NCBI GenBank assembly: GCA_905216075.1
Contig: CAJMSO010000016.1
Span: forward strand, 1 to 15,253
Reading direction: 5' to 3'
Length of the DNA stretch: 15,253 nt
Source of the DNA: an uncultured bacterium
GTDB taxonomy: Bacteria > Actinomycetota > Coriobacteriia > Coriobacteriales > Coriobacteriaceae
The stretch's first letter is position 1, and every line of letters begins with the position of its first letter. The position numbers and the translations under genes are program-made. Below, one piece after another: positions 1-6,113 of this stretch. The notes under the pieces are model-generated. The model worked only from the letters and a program-made list of their open reading frames with translations, did no database searches and was not told the origin of the DNA.

Positions 1-1221
1 GGGCATGCTGCGGGGCACGCGGCATTCGATGATGTCGTCCGCGGCGGCATCATCGGCGGCAATGGTGGTCAGGAACTGGTCAAACTCATCGTCGTGACGA
101 AGCTCCAGCAGGTCACCCTTGCCCACGGGCTCAAACAGCTCAATGCGGGCGATGGCGGCGCGCCGACGGCGGTCGTCGGGCTTGAGGCCGCGCACATCGC
201 GGTTGGCCGGGCGGCTGCCCAGCACCGTGCCCACAATCTGGCCGCGGTTGTTGGAGCGCTCGTAGCTCATCATCTCGTCGCCCGAGGTGCCATCCTGGTA
301 GGCGTGCGTAAAGTCGCGGTTGAAGCAGCGTTTGAGCTGGCGCTGGCGGGCGGCGTCCTCGTCCTTATCTACGGCGACCCCGGCCAGCATGTCATCAATC
401 TGATGACGATACACATCGACGATGGAATACACGTAATCGGGGGCCTTCATGCGGCCCTCGAGCTTGAGCGATGCGGCGCCGGCGTCATACAGACGGCGAA
501 CAAGCTGCGACGTGTTGGTGTCGCGCGGGCACAGCGCGCGCTCGCGACCGGCAGGGGAGAGCGAGCGGCCGTTCTCGTCGATCAGCTCGTAAGGCAGGCG
601 ACAGGGCTGAGCGCACATGCCGCGGTTGGCCGAGCGGCCCGCCATGGCAAAGCTCGAGAGCAGGCACAGGCCCGAGTAGCAAAAGCAGATGGCGCCATGG
701 CTAAAGACCTCAAGGTCCACATCGGGCGCGGCGTCGTGGATGGCGGCGATCTCGTCTATGGAGAGCTCGCGCGACAAGGTCACTCGGTCGGCGCCCTGCT
801 CACGGCACCAAAGGGTTCCGCGGTCGTCGTGGATGTTTGCTTGGGTTGAGATGTGCGTCTCGATGCCGGGCATGGTGCGCTTGACCTCAAAGAACAGACC
901 CCAGTCCTGGATAATGAAGGCATCGGCGCCCAGCGTGGAGCAGCGATGGATGAGTTGCAGCGCATCGCCCATCTCGGACTGCTTGATGACGATGTTGACC
1001 GTGACGTAGACGCGCGACCCGGCTAGATGTGCGGCGCGGCAGGCCTGCTCAAAGGCCTCGTCGGTAAAGTTGGTGGCCTTGCGGCGGGCGTTGAAGCTGC
1101 CCATGCCACAGTAGATGGCATCAGCGCCGGCAGCGAGTGCGGCGGCAAAGGGCTCCGGGCCTCCGGCGGGGGCCAAGAGCTCTGGTCTGCGGTTGGTGGT
1201 TCGACTGGCGGTTGCGGTCAT
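1..1221 (-). CDS. Peptidase U32 family protein, 3' end cut off by the window edge
   Basis: The first 407 codons are visible and the reading frame is open to base 1. The product starts with the family's N-terminal pattern (PELLAPAG near residue 13, then a TIM-barrel-like run with DAIYCG at 35-39). It matches the U32 signature exactly at residues 171-189: E171, F173, G176, C179, G184, C186, S189. Further cysteines at 203, 207 and 231 could, with C179 or C186, bind an iron-sulfur cluster. The E. coli relatives RlhA, UbiU/UbiV and TrhP act in rRNA hydroxylation, ubiquinone hydroxylation and tRNA hydroxylation, so 'peptidase' is probably a historical name. A hydroxylation or RNA-modification role is inference. 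The start is ATG at 1221, preceded by an AGGCAGG ribosome binding site. Full members are usually 400-800 residues, so the missing part may be short or long. Confidence 0.9.
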   Translation of the reverse strand, partial: MTATASRTTNRRPELLAPAGGPEPFAAALAAGADAIYCGMGSFNARRKATNFTDEAFEQACRAAHLAGSRVYVTVNIVIKQSEMGDALQLIHRCSTLGADAFIIQDWGLFFEVKRTMPGIETHISTQANIHDDRGTLWCREQGADRVTLSRELSIDEIAAIHDAAPDVDLEVFSHGAICFCYSGLCLLSSFAMAGRSANRGMCAQPCRLPYELIDENGRSLSPAGRERALCPRDTNTSQLVRRLYDAGAASLKLEGRMKAPDYVYSIVDVYRHQIDDMLAGVAVDKDEDAARQRQLKRCFNRDFTHAYQDGTSGDEMMSYERSNNRGQIVGTVLGSRPANRDVRGLKPDDRRRRAAIARIELFEPVGKGDLLELRHDDEFDQFLTTIAADDAAADDIIECRVPRSMP

Positions 1222-1253
1222 ATCCTGCCTTTCAAAATGCTCAGATATTCAAA

Positions 1254-1259
1254 AGTATA
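1254..1259 (-). promoter_or_regulatory. Candidate -10 element (TATACT) for the U32 gene
   Basis: On the minus strand TATACT matches the sigma-70 -10 consensus at 5 of 6 positions. It lies about 33 bases before the ATG, so the 5' UTR would be about 25 bases. No good -35 box is visible at normal spacing, where a GC-rich inverted repeat (1262-1285) sits instead. Confidence 0.4.
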
Positions 1260-1261
1260 GT

Positions 1262-1285
1262 GGCGTCGCTGCGGTGGGCGACGCC
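1262..1285. repeat. 8-bp inverted repeat upstream of the U32 gene
   Basis: GGCGTCGC (1262-1269) and its exact reverse complement (1278-1285) flank an 8-base loop. The hairpin has no T-run on either side. It overlaps the expected -35 region of the U32 promoter, so an operator role is possible but unproven. The rest of 1222-1520 holds the ridA control region described separately. Confidence 0.5.
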
Positions 1286-1377
1286 CGTGCTCCAAGCTGG
1301 ATAAAGTCTTCAGCAGCTTGGGCTGGCTGACCCCGTGGAGAACCGTTCAGCTGCCAACGAGCGCCGTTGGGCGATAA

Positions 1378-1408
1378 AATATTCTCGCAAGCTGATAATA
1401 TTCTTGCA
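1378..1408. repeat. Direct repeat pair upstream of ridA
   Basis: AATATTCTCGCA at 1378-1389 recurs as AATATTCTTGCA at 1397-1408, with 11 of 12 bases identical and start points 19 bases apart. This is the most AT-rich part of the gap before ridA and includes GATAAT (1394-1399), a possible -10 box. Two similarly oriented copies about two helical turns apart suggest a dimeric regulator site or duplicated promoter elements. Confidence 0.4.
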
Positions 1409-1440
1409 TCGCGCGGAAACCTTGAGTACTATCCCAATCA

Positions 1441-1488
1441 AGCGCGGTGTTCAGACCGAACTGTGCCTCCCGGTGTGAACACCGCGCT
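1441..1488 (+). promoter_or_regulatory. Long leader hairpin before ridA
   Basis: A perfect 13-bp stem (1441-1453 with 1476-1488) is followed inward by a G/G mismatch and a further 4-bp stem (1455-1458 with 1471-1474), leaving a 12-base loop. It ends 32 bases before the ridA ATG and there is no U-run, so it is not a simple terminator. It may protect the message, regulate translation or serve as an operator. I do not recognise a known riboswitch. Confidence 0.5.
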
Positions 1489-1520
1489 CACGCTCTCTCA
1501 ATTGATCGTAAGGAGAAAAC

Positions 1521-1898
1521 ATGAGCAAGACCGTCGTGTCTTCCGATAACGCACCCGCAGCCATCGGACCGTATTCCCCCGGCATCCAGACCGGCAACAT
1601 GGTGTTCCTGTCCGGCCAGCTGGGCATCGACCCCGCAACTGGCAAGATGCCCGAGGGCGTCGAGGCCCAGGCCAAGCAGTCCCTCGCCAACGTCGAGGCT
1701 CTGCTGACCGCTGCCGGCGCCACCTTTGCCGATGTCGTCAAGACCACGGTCTACCTGGCCGACATCGCCGACTTCGCCGCCGTGAACGAGATCTACGCCT
1801 CCAAGTTCGAGGCCCCGTTCCCCGCGCGCAGCGCCTTCCAGGTTGCCGCCCTTCCGGCTGGCGGTCTGGTCGAGATCGAGGTCGTCGCCGCTCTCTAA
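1521..1898 (+). CDS. ridA: RidA/YjgF family reactive imine/enamine deaminase
   Basis: The 125-residue product has the usual RidA length and landmarks: AIGPYSPG near residues 14-21, the SGQLGIDP segment at 31-38, and the signature PARSAFQVAALP with the substrate-carboxylate arginine R103, followed by EIE at 118-120. RidA is a cytosolic homotrimer that hydrolyses 2-aminoacrylate and similar enamines or imines made by PLP enzymes, protecting those enzymes. The cysteine after the conserved Arg-Ser in E. coli RidA is alanine here, which is common in the family. The start is ATG at 1521 with AAGGAG about 5 bases upstream. It is a single-gene unit between its own leader and a terminator. It lies next to the purine locus, whose full form includes a PLP lyase that yields 2-aminoacrylate, so a functional link is possible. 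Confidence 0.95.
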   Translation: MSKTVVSSDNAPAAIGPYSPGIQTGNMVFLSGQLGIDPATGKMPEGVEAQAKQSLANVEALLTAAGATFADVVKTTVYLADIADFAAVNEIYASKFEAPFPARSAFQVAALPAGGLVEIEVVAAL

Positions 1899-1928
1899 GG
1901 CGTTGGCCACAACTAAACATGACATGCA

Positions 1929-1966
1929 AAAAGACCCTGCAGCGCGTGCGAGCTGCAGGGTCTTTT
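1929..1966. terminator. Bidirectional Rho-independent terminator between ridA and the YheO-type regulator gene
   Basis: A perfect 15-bp stem (1929-1943 with 1952-1966) has an 8-base loop. It carries an A-run at its left foot and TTTT at its right foot, so it can stop transcription from both directions. It lies 31 bases after the ridA stop and 45 bases beyond the convergent regulator's stop codon. Confidence 0.93.
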
Positions 1967-2010
1967 GTCAAGTGACGGATCGCTTGTGGAGCCGCGCTCC
2001 ATTTTGCTCG

Positions 2011-2667
2011 TTAGCCCTCCTTGCGAACTTTTTGCAGGTAGCGGTAGACGCTGGGCTCCGAGATGCCCAACGCGGTGGCGGCGCAGGCCACGGCGCCCTT
2101 GAGCATGAACACCCCGTTGCCGTTGAGGTGGCGAATGACGTCCACGCGGTCGCTCTGACCAAGCGACGCTACATCCAGCCCGCGCGCGCTCAGCAACTCG
2201 GCAATGCTGCGGTCGATGAGCTCCTGTGTGGACTCCGAAAGGCTTTCGACCTCGATGGGGGCGGGCTCCGTGCGCGTCGGCGCCGCGTCGAAGCACGCCA
2301 TGAGCTGCTGCGCCATGGCGTTGATGGAGCGCACGGTCGAGAGGTCGGTGTTGACGCAGAGCATACCGACGATCTCGTCATTCTCGCGGATAAAGTACGT
2401 CGCTGACTCCAACGTCTTGCCTCCGGCGCCGCGGCCCTCGTAGCCCGTAATAAACGGCAGGTCGCGATACATGGCGTCGTGCATGATCTTGAGTGCCAGA
2501 TCGGTGGCGGGACCGCCGACCTTGCGGCCGCTCACGATGCCGTTGCGAATATCGACGATGGCGTGGTCGGGATCCGAGAAATCGTGCAGCACGATTTCGC
2601 TGTTCTTACCGAGTACCTGCTCCAGGAAATCGACCATCGGCAAAAAGCGGCGTACGGTCTCGTTCAC
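2011..2667 (-). CDS. YheO/DauR-type transcriptional regulator (PAS-like plus HTH)
   Basis: The 218-residue cytosolic protein has the YheO layout. The N-terminal PAS-like sensor domain spans about residues 5-115 (SEIVLHDFSD, then ITGYEGRGAGGKTLESATYFI and GMLCVNTD). A linker follows, and the C-terminal helix-turn-helix covers about 150-218, ending in ALGISEPSVYRYLQKVRKEG. In-frame TTG (2673) abuts the ribosome binding site, whereas GTG at 2667 has AAAGGAG six bases upstream, so GTG is the likely start. Relatives are ligand-responsive regulators; DauR represses D-arginine use in Pseudomonas. It is divergent from the purine permease across a long AT-rich gap, the usual place for a local regulator, so control of the purine operon is likely. 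The ligand is not evident; a purine or purine breakdown product is a guess. Confidence 0.88.
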   Translation of the reverse strand: MNETVRRFLPMVDFLEQVLGKNSEIVLHDFSDPDHAIVDIRNGIVSGRKVGGPATDLALKIMHDAMYRDLPFITGYEGRGAGGKTLESATYFIRENDEIVGMLCVNTDLSTVRSINAMAQQLMACFDAAPTRTEPAPIEVESLSESTQELIDRSIAELLSARGLDVASLGQSDRVDVIRHLNGNGVFMLKGAVACAATALGISEPSVYRYLQKVRKEG

Positions 2668-2740
2668 GGGCAACTCCTTTGGGTTCTATCGAAGTGTTCA
2701 TAACAATTTTTTATCATGGTAACACGGTGTCTATTGACTC

Positions 2741-2860
2741 GTATATCCGCAGGTACATTGCGTAATACAGACGAACGGTAGGAATTTAGCGGTAAACGGT
2801 TGACCAAAAGAAAAGTAAGATGTCATTTTGACCAGACACTTTCCTGACCTGCGGAAATGC
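2741..2860. repeat. Inverted pair of a 14-base motif flanking the control region core
   Basis: TCCGCAGGT at 2746-2754 recurs as its exact reverse complement ACCTGCGGA at 2847-2855. The match extends outward: 2741-2754 and the reverse complement of 2847-2860 agree at 12 of 14 bases (G[TC]AT[AT]TCCGCAGGT). Centres are about 101 bases apart. The pair lies between the divergent regulator and permease genes and is a candidate operator pair for looping by the YheO-type regulator. Confidence 0.5.
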
Positions 2861-2902
2861 ATTATCTCAGCTGAAGAATAGTCTGATAACAAAAAATTAT
2901 TA

Positions 2903-2931
2903 TTGAGAATGAGAATCATCTTTAATACGAT
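2903..2931 (+). promoter_or_regulatory. Candidate sigma-70 promoter of the purine operon with overlapping Fur-like box
   Basis: TTGAGA (2903-2908) and TACGAT (2926-2931) are separated by exactly 17 bases and match the -35 and -10 consensus at 5/6 and 4/6. Transcription would start near 2938, giving a leader of about 80 bases before the permease ATG. Bases 2905-2923 (GAGAATGAGAATCATC and onward) match the 19-base Fur consensus at about 14 positions and fill the spacer, so an iron-responsive repressor could block this promoter. Confidence 0.5.
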
Positions 2932-3018
2932 ATGCAATGAAGGCACAACCTCAACCCCGCACTGCGTCACAATAGAGCGTTAGATGCGAAAACAACTACT
3001 TCGAGGATTGGTGGTCAA

Positions 3019-4413
3019 ATGACCCAGGAGACGGTTACGAACGGCACTGAAGCCCTGTTCACTCGCGAAGGCATGCCTCCCGTTAAGGAAATGATCCCGT
3101 GTGCCCTTCAGCACGTACTGGCATCGTTTGCCGGCATCATTACCCCGGCGGTCATCATGGCCGGCGTATACGGCTTTAATAGCCAGCAGAGCACCGACAT
3201 CATCCAGGTCGCGCTCATTCTTTCGGCAATCGATACGGCCCTTCAGGCCTTTGCCCCCTTCCGTCGCATCGGCGGCGGCCTGCCCATCGTCATGGGCGTT
3301 TCGTTCGCGTTCCTGCCGGCCCTGCAGGCCATGGGCGCCTCGGGCTTTAGCTTTGGTGCGTTGCTGGGCGGCGAGATCGTCGGCGGCGCCGTCGCGGTCC
3401 TCTTTGGTCTGGCCTACAGCAAGATCAAGTGGCTGTTCCCGCCCGTCGTGACCGGTACGGTCATCTTCTCCATCGGCGTTTCGCTGTATCCCACGGCCGT
3501 CAAGTATATGGCCGGCGGTATGGGTACGCCGCTGTGGGGCACTCCGCAGGCCTGGTGCGTCGCTCTTATCACCTTCGCCGTGGTCTTTGCGCTCGCCAAC
3601 TTTGGCAAGGGCACGCTCAAGCTGGGATCCGTGTTCTTTGGCATGATCGTCGGCATGATCGTCTCCATCCCCTTTGGCATGATTGACTTCTCCAGCGTCA
3701 CCACCGCTCAGGTCTTCGCCCTTTCCAAGCTCATGCCCTACGCGCTCGAGTTTGATCCCGAGGTCTGCATTACCCTCGCCGTCGTGTTCCCCATGGTTGC
3801 CATCCAGGTTATCGGCGACGTCTCCGCTGCCTGCCTTGGTTCCATCGACCGTATGCCCACCGAGCGCGAGCTCTCCGGTGCTATCGTGTCCCAGGGCCTC
3901 ACCTCTATGGTCGGCGGCCTGCTGGGCGGTCTTCCCACCAGCGCCCTTGGCCAGAACGTGGGCATCATCTGCTCCAACAAGGTCGTCAACAAGTGGGTCT
4001 TTGTGATCATCGCGGCCGTCTTTGCCATCGCCGGTCTGTTCCCGCAGCTCTCTGCCGTCCTTTCCGCTATCCCGCAGCCCGTCATCGGCGGCGCAACCGT
4101 CGGCGTCTTTGGCACCATCACCATGAACGGCGTGCGCATGTTCACCCGCGAGGGCCTTACGCAGCGCACTACCACCATCGTCGGTACCTCCGTCGTCTTT
4201 GGCCTGGGAATCTGGATGGCCAGCGGTTGCCTTGCCGGCGAGGGCATGCCCACCTGGGTGTCCACCGTCATCGGCTCCAACGCCGTAACCCCCACCGCCA
4301 TCATGGCCATCGTGCTCAACCTGATCCTTCCGCAGACGCCGGTCGTGGCTCAGCACATCGATGCCGCCAAGGATGCCGCTGTGAATCTGGTCCTGCCCGA
4401 GAGCAAGAAGTAA
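3019..4413 (+). CDS. NCS2 (NAT) family purine permease, xanthine/urate type
   Basis: This 464-residue protein is strongly hydrophobic, with the segment pattern and length of the 14-helix nucleobase-ascorbate transporter fold. Family landmarks are Q31-H32 in the first membrane helix, the VIGDVSA stretch at 264-270, and the signature-helix start Q312-N313-V-G315. The last third of the signature is unusual (C-S-N-K where T-[RKG] is typical). Compared with E. coli XanQ, the positions of two functional carboxylates, E272 and D304, hold glutamine here (Q263 and Q292). Substrate cannot be set from sequence; xanthine, urate or another oxidised purine fits the neighbours. It is first in the purine operon, with GAGGATTGG before ATG 3019, and would import the substrate across the cytoplasmic membrane. 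Confidence 0.9.
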   Translation: MTQETVTNGTEALFTREGMPPVKEMIPCALQHVLASFAGIITPAVIMAGVYGFNSQQSTDIIQVALILSAIDTALQAFAPFRRIGGGLPIVMGVSFAFLPALQAMGASGFSFGALLGGEIVGGAVAVLFGLAYSKIKWLFPPVVTGTVIFSIGVSLYPTAVKYMAGGMGTPLWGTPQAWCVALITFAVVFALANFGKGTLKLGSVFFGMIVGMIVSIPFGMIDFSSVTTAQVFALSKLMPYALEFDPEVCITLAVVFPMVAIQVIGDVSAACLGSIDRMPTERELSGAIVSQGLTSMVGGLLGGLPTSALGQNVGIICSNKVVNKWVFVIIAAVFAIAGLFPQLSAVLSAIPQPVIGGATVGVFGTITMNGVRMFTREGLTQRTTTIVGTSVVFGLGIWMASGCLAGEGMPTWVSTVIGSNAVTPTAIMAIVLNLILPQTPVVAQHIDAAKDAAVNLVLPESKK

Positions 4414-4429
4414 CCAATTCGGTGCTATT

Positions 4430-4461
4430 CGCCGGCGGACGCATCGCCTCGTCCGCCGGCG
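4430..4461 (+). other. GC-rich intercistronic stem-loop after the permease gene
   Basis: A perfect 12-bp stem (4430-4441 with 4450-4461) encloses an 8-base loop, starting 17 bases after the permease stop. No U-run follows, so it is not a standard terminator. It may stabilise the upstream message or cause partial stopping. A smaller stem, TCAGAGG/CCTCTGA (4566-4572 with 4585-4591), lies just before the ssnA ribosome binding site. Confidence 0.6.
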
Positions 4462-4608
4462 CCATGCGGCGCCAAGCCGCACTTCAAAGGGCTCGTCCCT
4501 TTGGTGAAGCGTTGACGGGAGAGGGCCCGTTTCCGGTGTAGGCCGGCGCTTCGCACTCCGCCATGTCAGAGGTGTCAAACCCCGCCTCTGATGTTGAAGG
4601 GAGCATCC

Positions 4609-5964
4609 ATGCTTCTGGTCGCTAACGGTTCCGTCTTTACCCGCAACGCTCAGACCCCGTTCATTCCAAACGGTGCGGTCGCCATTGACGGAGATACGAT
4701 CGTCGAAGTGGGCCCCGAGCGCGAGCTCAAGGCCAAGTACCCGGATGCCGAGTACGTCGATGCCCGGGGCAACCTCATCATGCCCGGACTCATCAACTGC
4801 CACACCCACATCTACTCGGGTCTGGCCCGCGGCCTTGCCATTAAGGGCTGCAACCCAACCAACTTCCTGGAGAATCTCGAGCAGCAGTGGTGGAAGATCG
4901 ACGACAATCTGACGCTCGACGGCACCAAGGCCAGCGCCTATGCCACGATTTTGGACTCTATCCGCGATGGCGTCACCACGATTTTCGATCACCATGCGAG
5001 CTTCTGCGAGATCCCGGGAAGCCTCTTTACCATTAAGGATGCAGCTCAGGAGCTGGGCATGCGTTCGTGCCTGTGCTACGAGGTCTCCGATCGCCGTGGC
5101 CAGGAAAAATGCGACCAGGCCATTGCCGAGAACGCCGAATTTGCCCAGTGGGCCGCCAAAGAGCGTCGCGATAACGACAACCACATGATCGCCGCCATGT
5201 TTGGCGGACATGCTACCTTTACGCTGTCGGACGAGACCATGGATAAGATGGCCGAGGCCAACAACGGCCTGACCGGCTTCCACATCCACGTGTGCGAGGG
5301 CATGAACGACGTGTGGGATTCCCGCCTCAACCGCGGTGGTATCAGCCCCGTCGAGCGCCTGCTGCAGCACAACCTGCTGGGTCCCGACACCATGCTCGGC
5401 CACTGCATCCACGTGACGCCTGCCGAGATGGATATCGTCAAGGAGTCCGGCACCTGGCTCGTCAACAACCCCGAATCCAATATGGGCAACGCCGTGGGCT
5501 GCGCCCCCGTGCTCGAGTTCTTCCGCCGCGGCATCCCCGTGTGCATGGGCACCGACGCCTACACCCACGATATGCTCGAGAGCCTCAAGGTCTTCCTGAT
5601 CATTCAGCGCCACAATGCCGCCATGCCCAACGTGGGCTGGTGCGAGGCTATGACCATGCTGTTCGAGAACAACGCCAAGATGGCCAGCAAGTACTTCGAT
5701 CGCAAGCTCGGTGTGCTCGAGGCCGGCGCCGCTGCCGACGTCATCGTTATGGACTACAAGCCCTTTACGCCGCTGAGCGAGGAGAACATCGACGGCCACA
5801 TGCTCTTTGGCATGATGGGCAAAAACTGCCGTACCACCATCATCAACGGCAAGGTTCTGTACAAGGATCGCGAGTTCGTTGGCATTGACGAGGAAAAGAT
5901 CAACGCGTGGACCATGGCTGAGTCCAAGAAGCTCTGGAGCACGCTCAACGATCGCACCTACTAA
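4609..5964 (+). CDS. ssnA: SsnA-type amidohydrolase (guanine-deaminase-like aminohydrolase)
   Basis: The 451-residue cytosolic enzyme belongs to the metal-dependent amidohydrolase superfamily, close to E. coli SsnA (442 residues). All expected metal ligands are present: H65 and H67 in NCHTHIYSGLARG, H225/H227 in FHIHVCEG, H265 in LGHCIHV and D316 in MGTDAYTHD. The family hydrolyses ring C-N bonds; SsnA is a required part of the anaerobic purine/urate degradation set in gut bacteria, though its exact substrate is not evident here. An upstream in-frame ATG at 4591 exists, but GAAGGGAG lies five bases before ATG 4609, which also gives the usual N-terminus. It follows the permease gene after a 195-base gap with hairpins and precedes the ygfK-like gene. 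Guanine deaminase is the main alternative, but the neighbours favour SsnA. Confidence 0.92.
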   Translation: MLLVANGSVFTRNAQTPFIPNGAVAIDGDTIVEVGPERELKAKYPDAEYVDARGNLIMPGLINCHTHIYSGLARGLAIKGCNPTNFLENLEQQWWKIDDNLTLDGTKASAYATILDSIRDGVTTIFDHHASFCEIPGSLFTIKDAAQELGMRSCLCYEVSDRRGQEKCDQAIAENAEFAQWAAKERRDNDNHMIAAMFGGHATFTLSDETMDKMAEANNGLTGFHIHVCEGMNDVWDSRLNRGGISPVERLLQHNLLGPDTMLGHCIHVTPAEMDIVKESGTWLVNNPESNMGNAVGCAPVLEFFRRGIPVCMGTDAYTHDMLESLKVFLIIQRHNAAMPNVGWCEAMTMLFENNAKMASKYFDRKLGVLEAGAAADVIVMDYKPFTPLSEENIDGHMLFGMMGKNCRTTIINGKVLYKDREFVGIDEEKINAWTMAESKKLWSTLNDRTY

Positions 5965-5979
5965 TTCACAAGTAGATTC

Positions 5980-6015
5980 ACGCGCGCCGGATGTTTCGCC
6001 GCATCTGACGCGCGT
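5980..6015 (+). other. GC-rich intercistronic stem-loop after ssnA
   Basis: A 14-position stem (5980-5993 with 6002-6015; 12 Watson-Crick pairs, one G-U, one mismatch) has an 8-base loop. It starts 16 bases after the ssnA stop. As with the hairpin after the permease gene, no U-run follows. The remaining gap to the next gene is GC-rich, with a further short hairpin around 6042-6057. Confidence 0.55.
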
Positions 6016-6113
6016 ATAGGCGGCCTCCGCGGGGTCGCCGGCGCTGTGCTAGCGCTACACCGTATTTGCGCCCGCCGCGCGGTCTCGCCGGGCGTTACAG
6101 AGAGGAGCTCACT

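Larger units (their letters stand above)
2668..3018. promoter_or_regulatory. AT-rich divergent control region between the regulator and the purine operon
   Basis: No gene is seen here. The stretch is clearly more AT-rich than its surroundings. It contains a plausible sigma-70 promoter for the permease (2903-2931), an overlapping Fur-like sequence (2904-2922), an inverted pair of 14-base motifs (2741-2754 and 2847-2860), and two direct copies of TTGACCA (2800-2806 and 2828-2834). The permease ribosome binding site (GAGGATTGG, 3003-3011) closes it on the right. Such density of repeats fits regulated divergent transcription. Confidence 0.7.

Noticed and set aside
94..849. Plus-strand 251-codon frame at the left end
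   Set aside because: It is antisense to the U32 family gene, whose signature matches exactly on the minus strand.
4430..4461. Rho-independent terminator after the permease
   Set aside because: The stem is strong but no U-run follows on either strand, so a normal intrinsic terminator is not supported.
4591..4608. Earlier ATG for ssnA
   Set aside because: It lies within a hairpin foot and lacks a ribosome binding site; the ATG at 4609 has GAAGGGAG at ideal spacing and fits the family N-terminus.
2980..5799. Very long open frame on the minus strand (939 codons) opposite the permease and ssnA
   Set aside because: It is antiparallel to two clear protein families, consists of low-complexity H/D/G/A-rich residues and has no recognisable domain; it is a codon-bias shadow of GC-rich genes.
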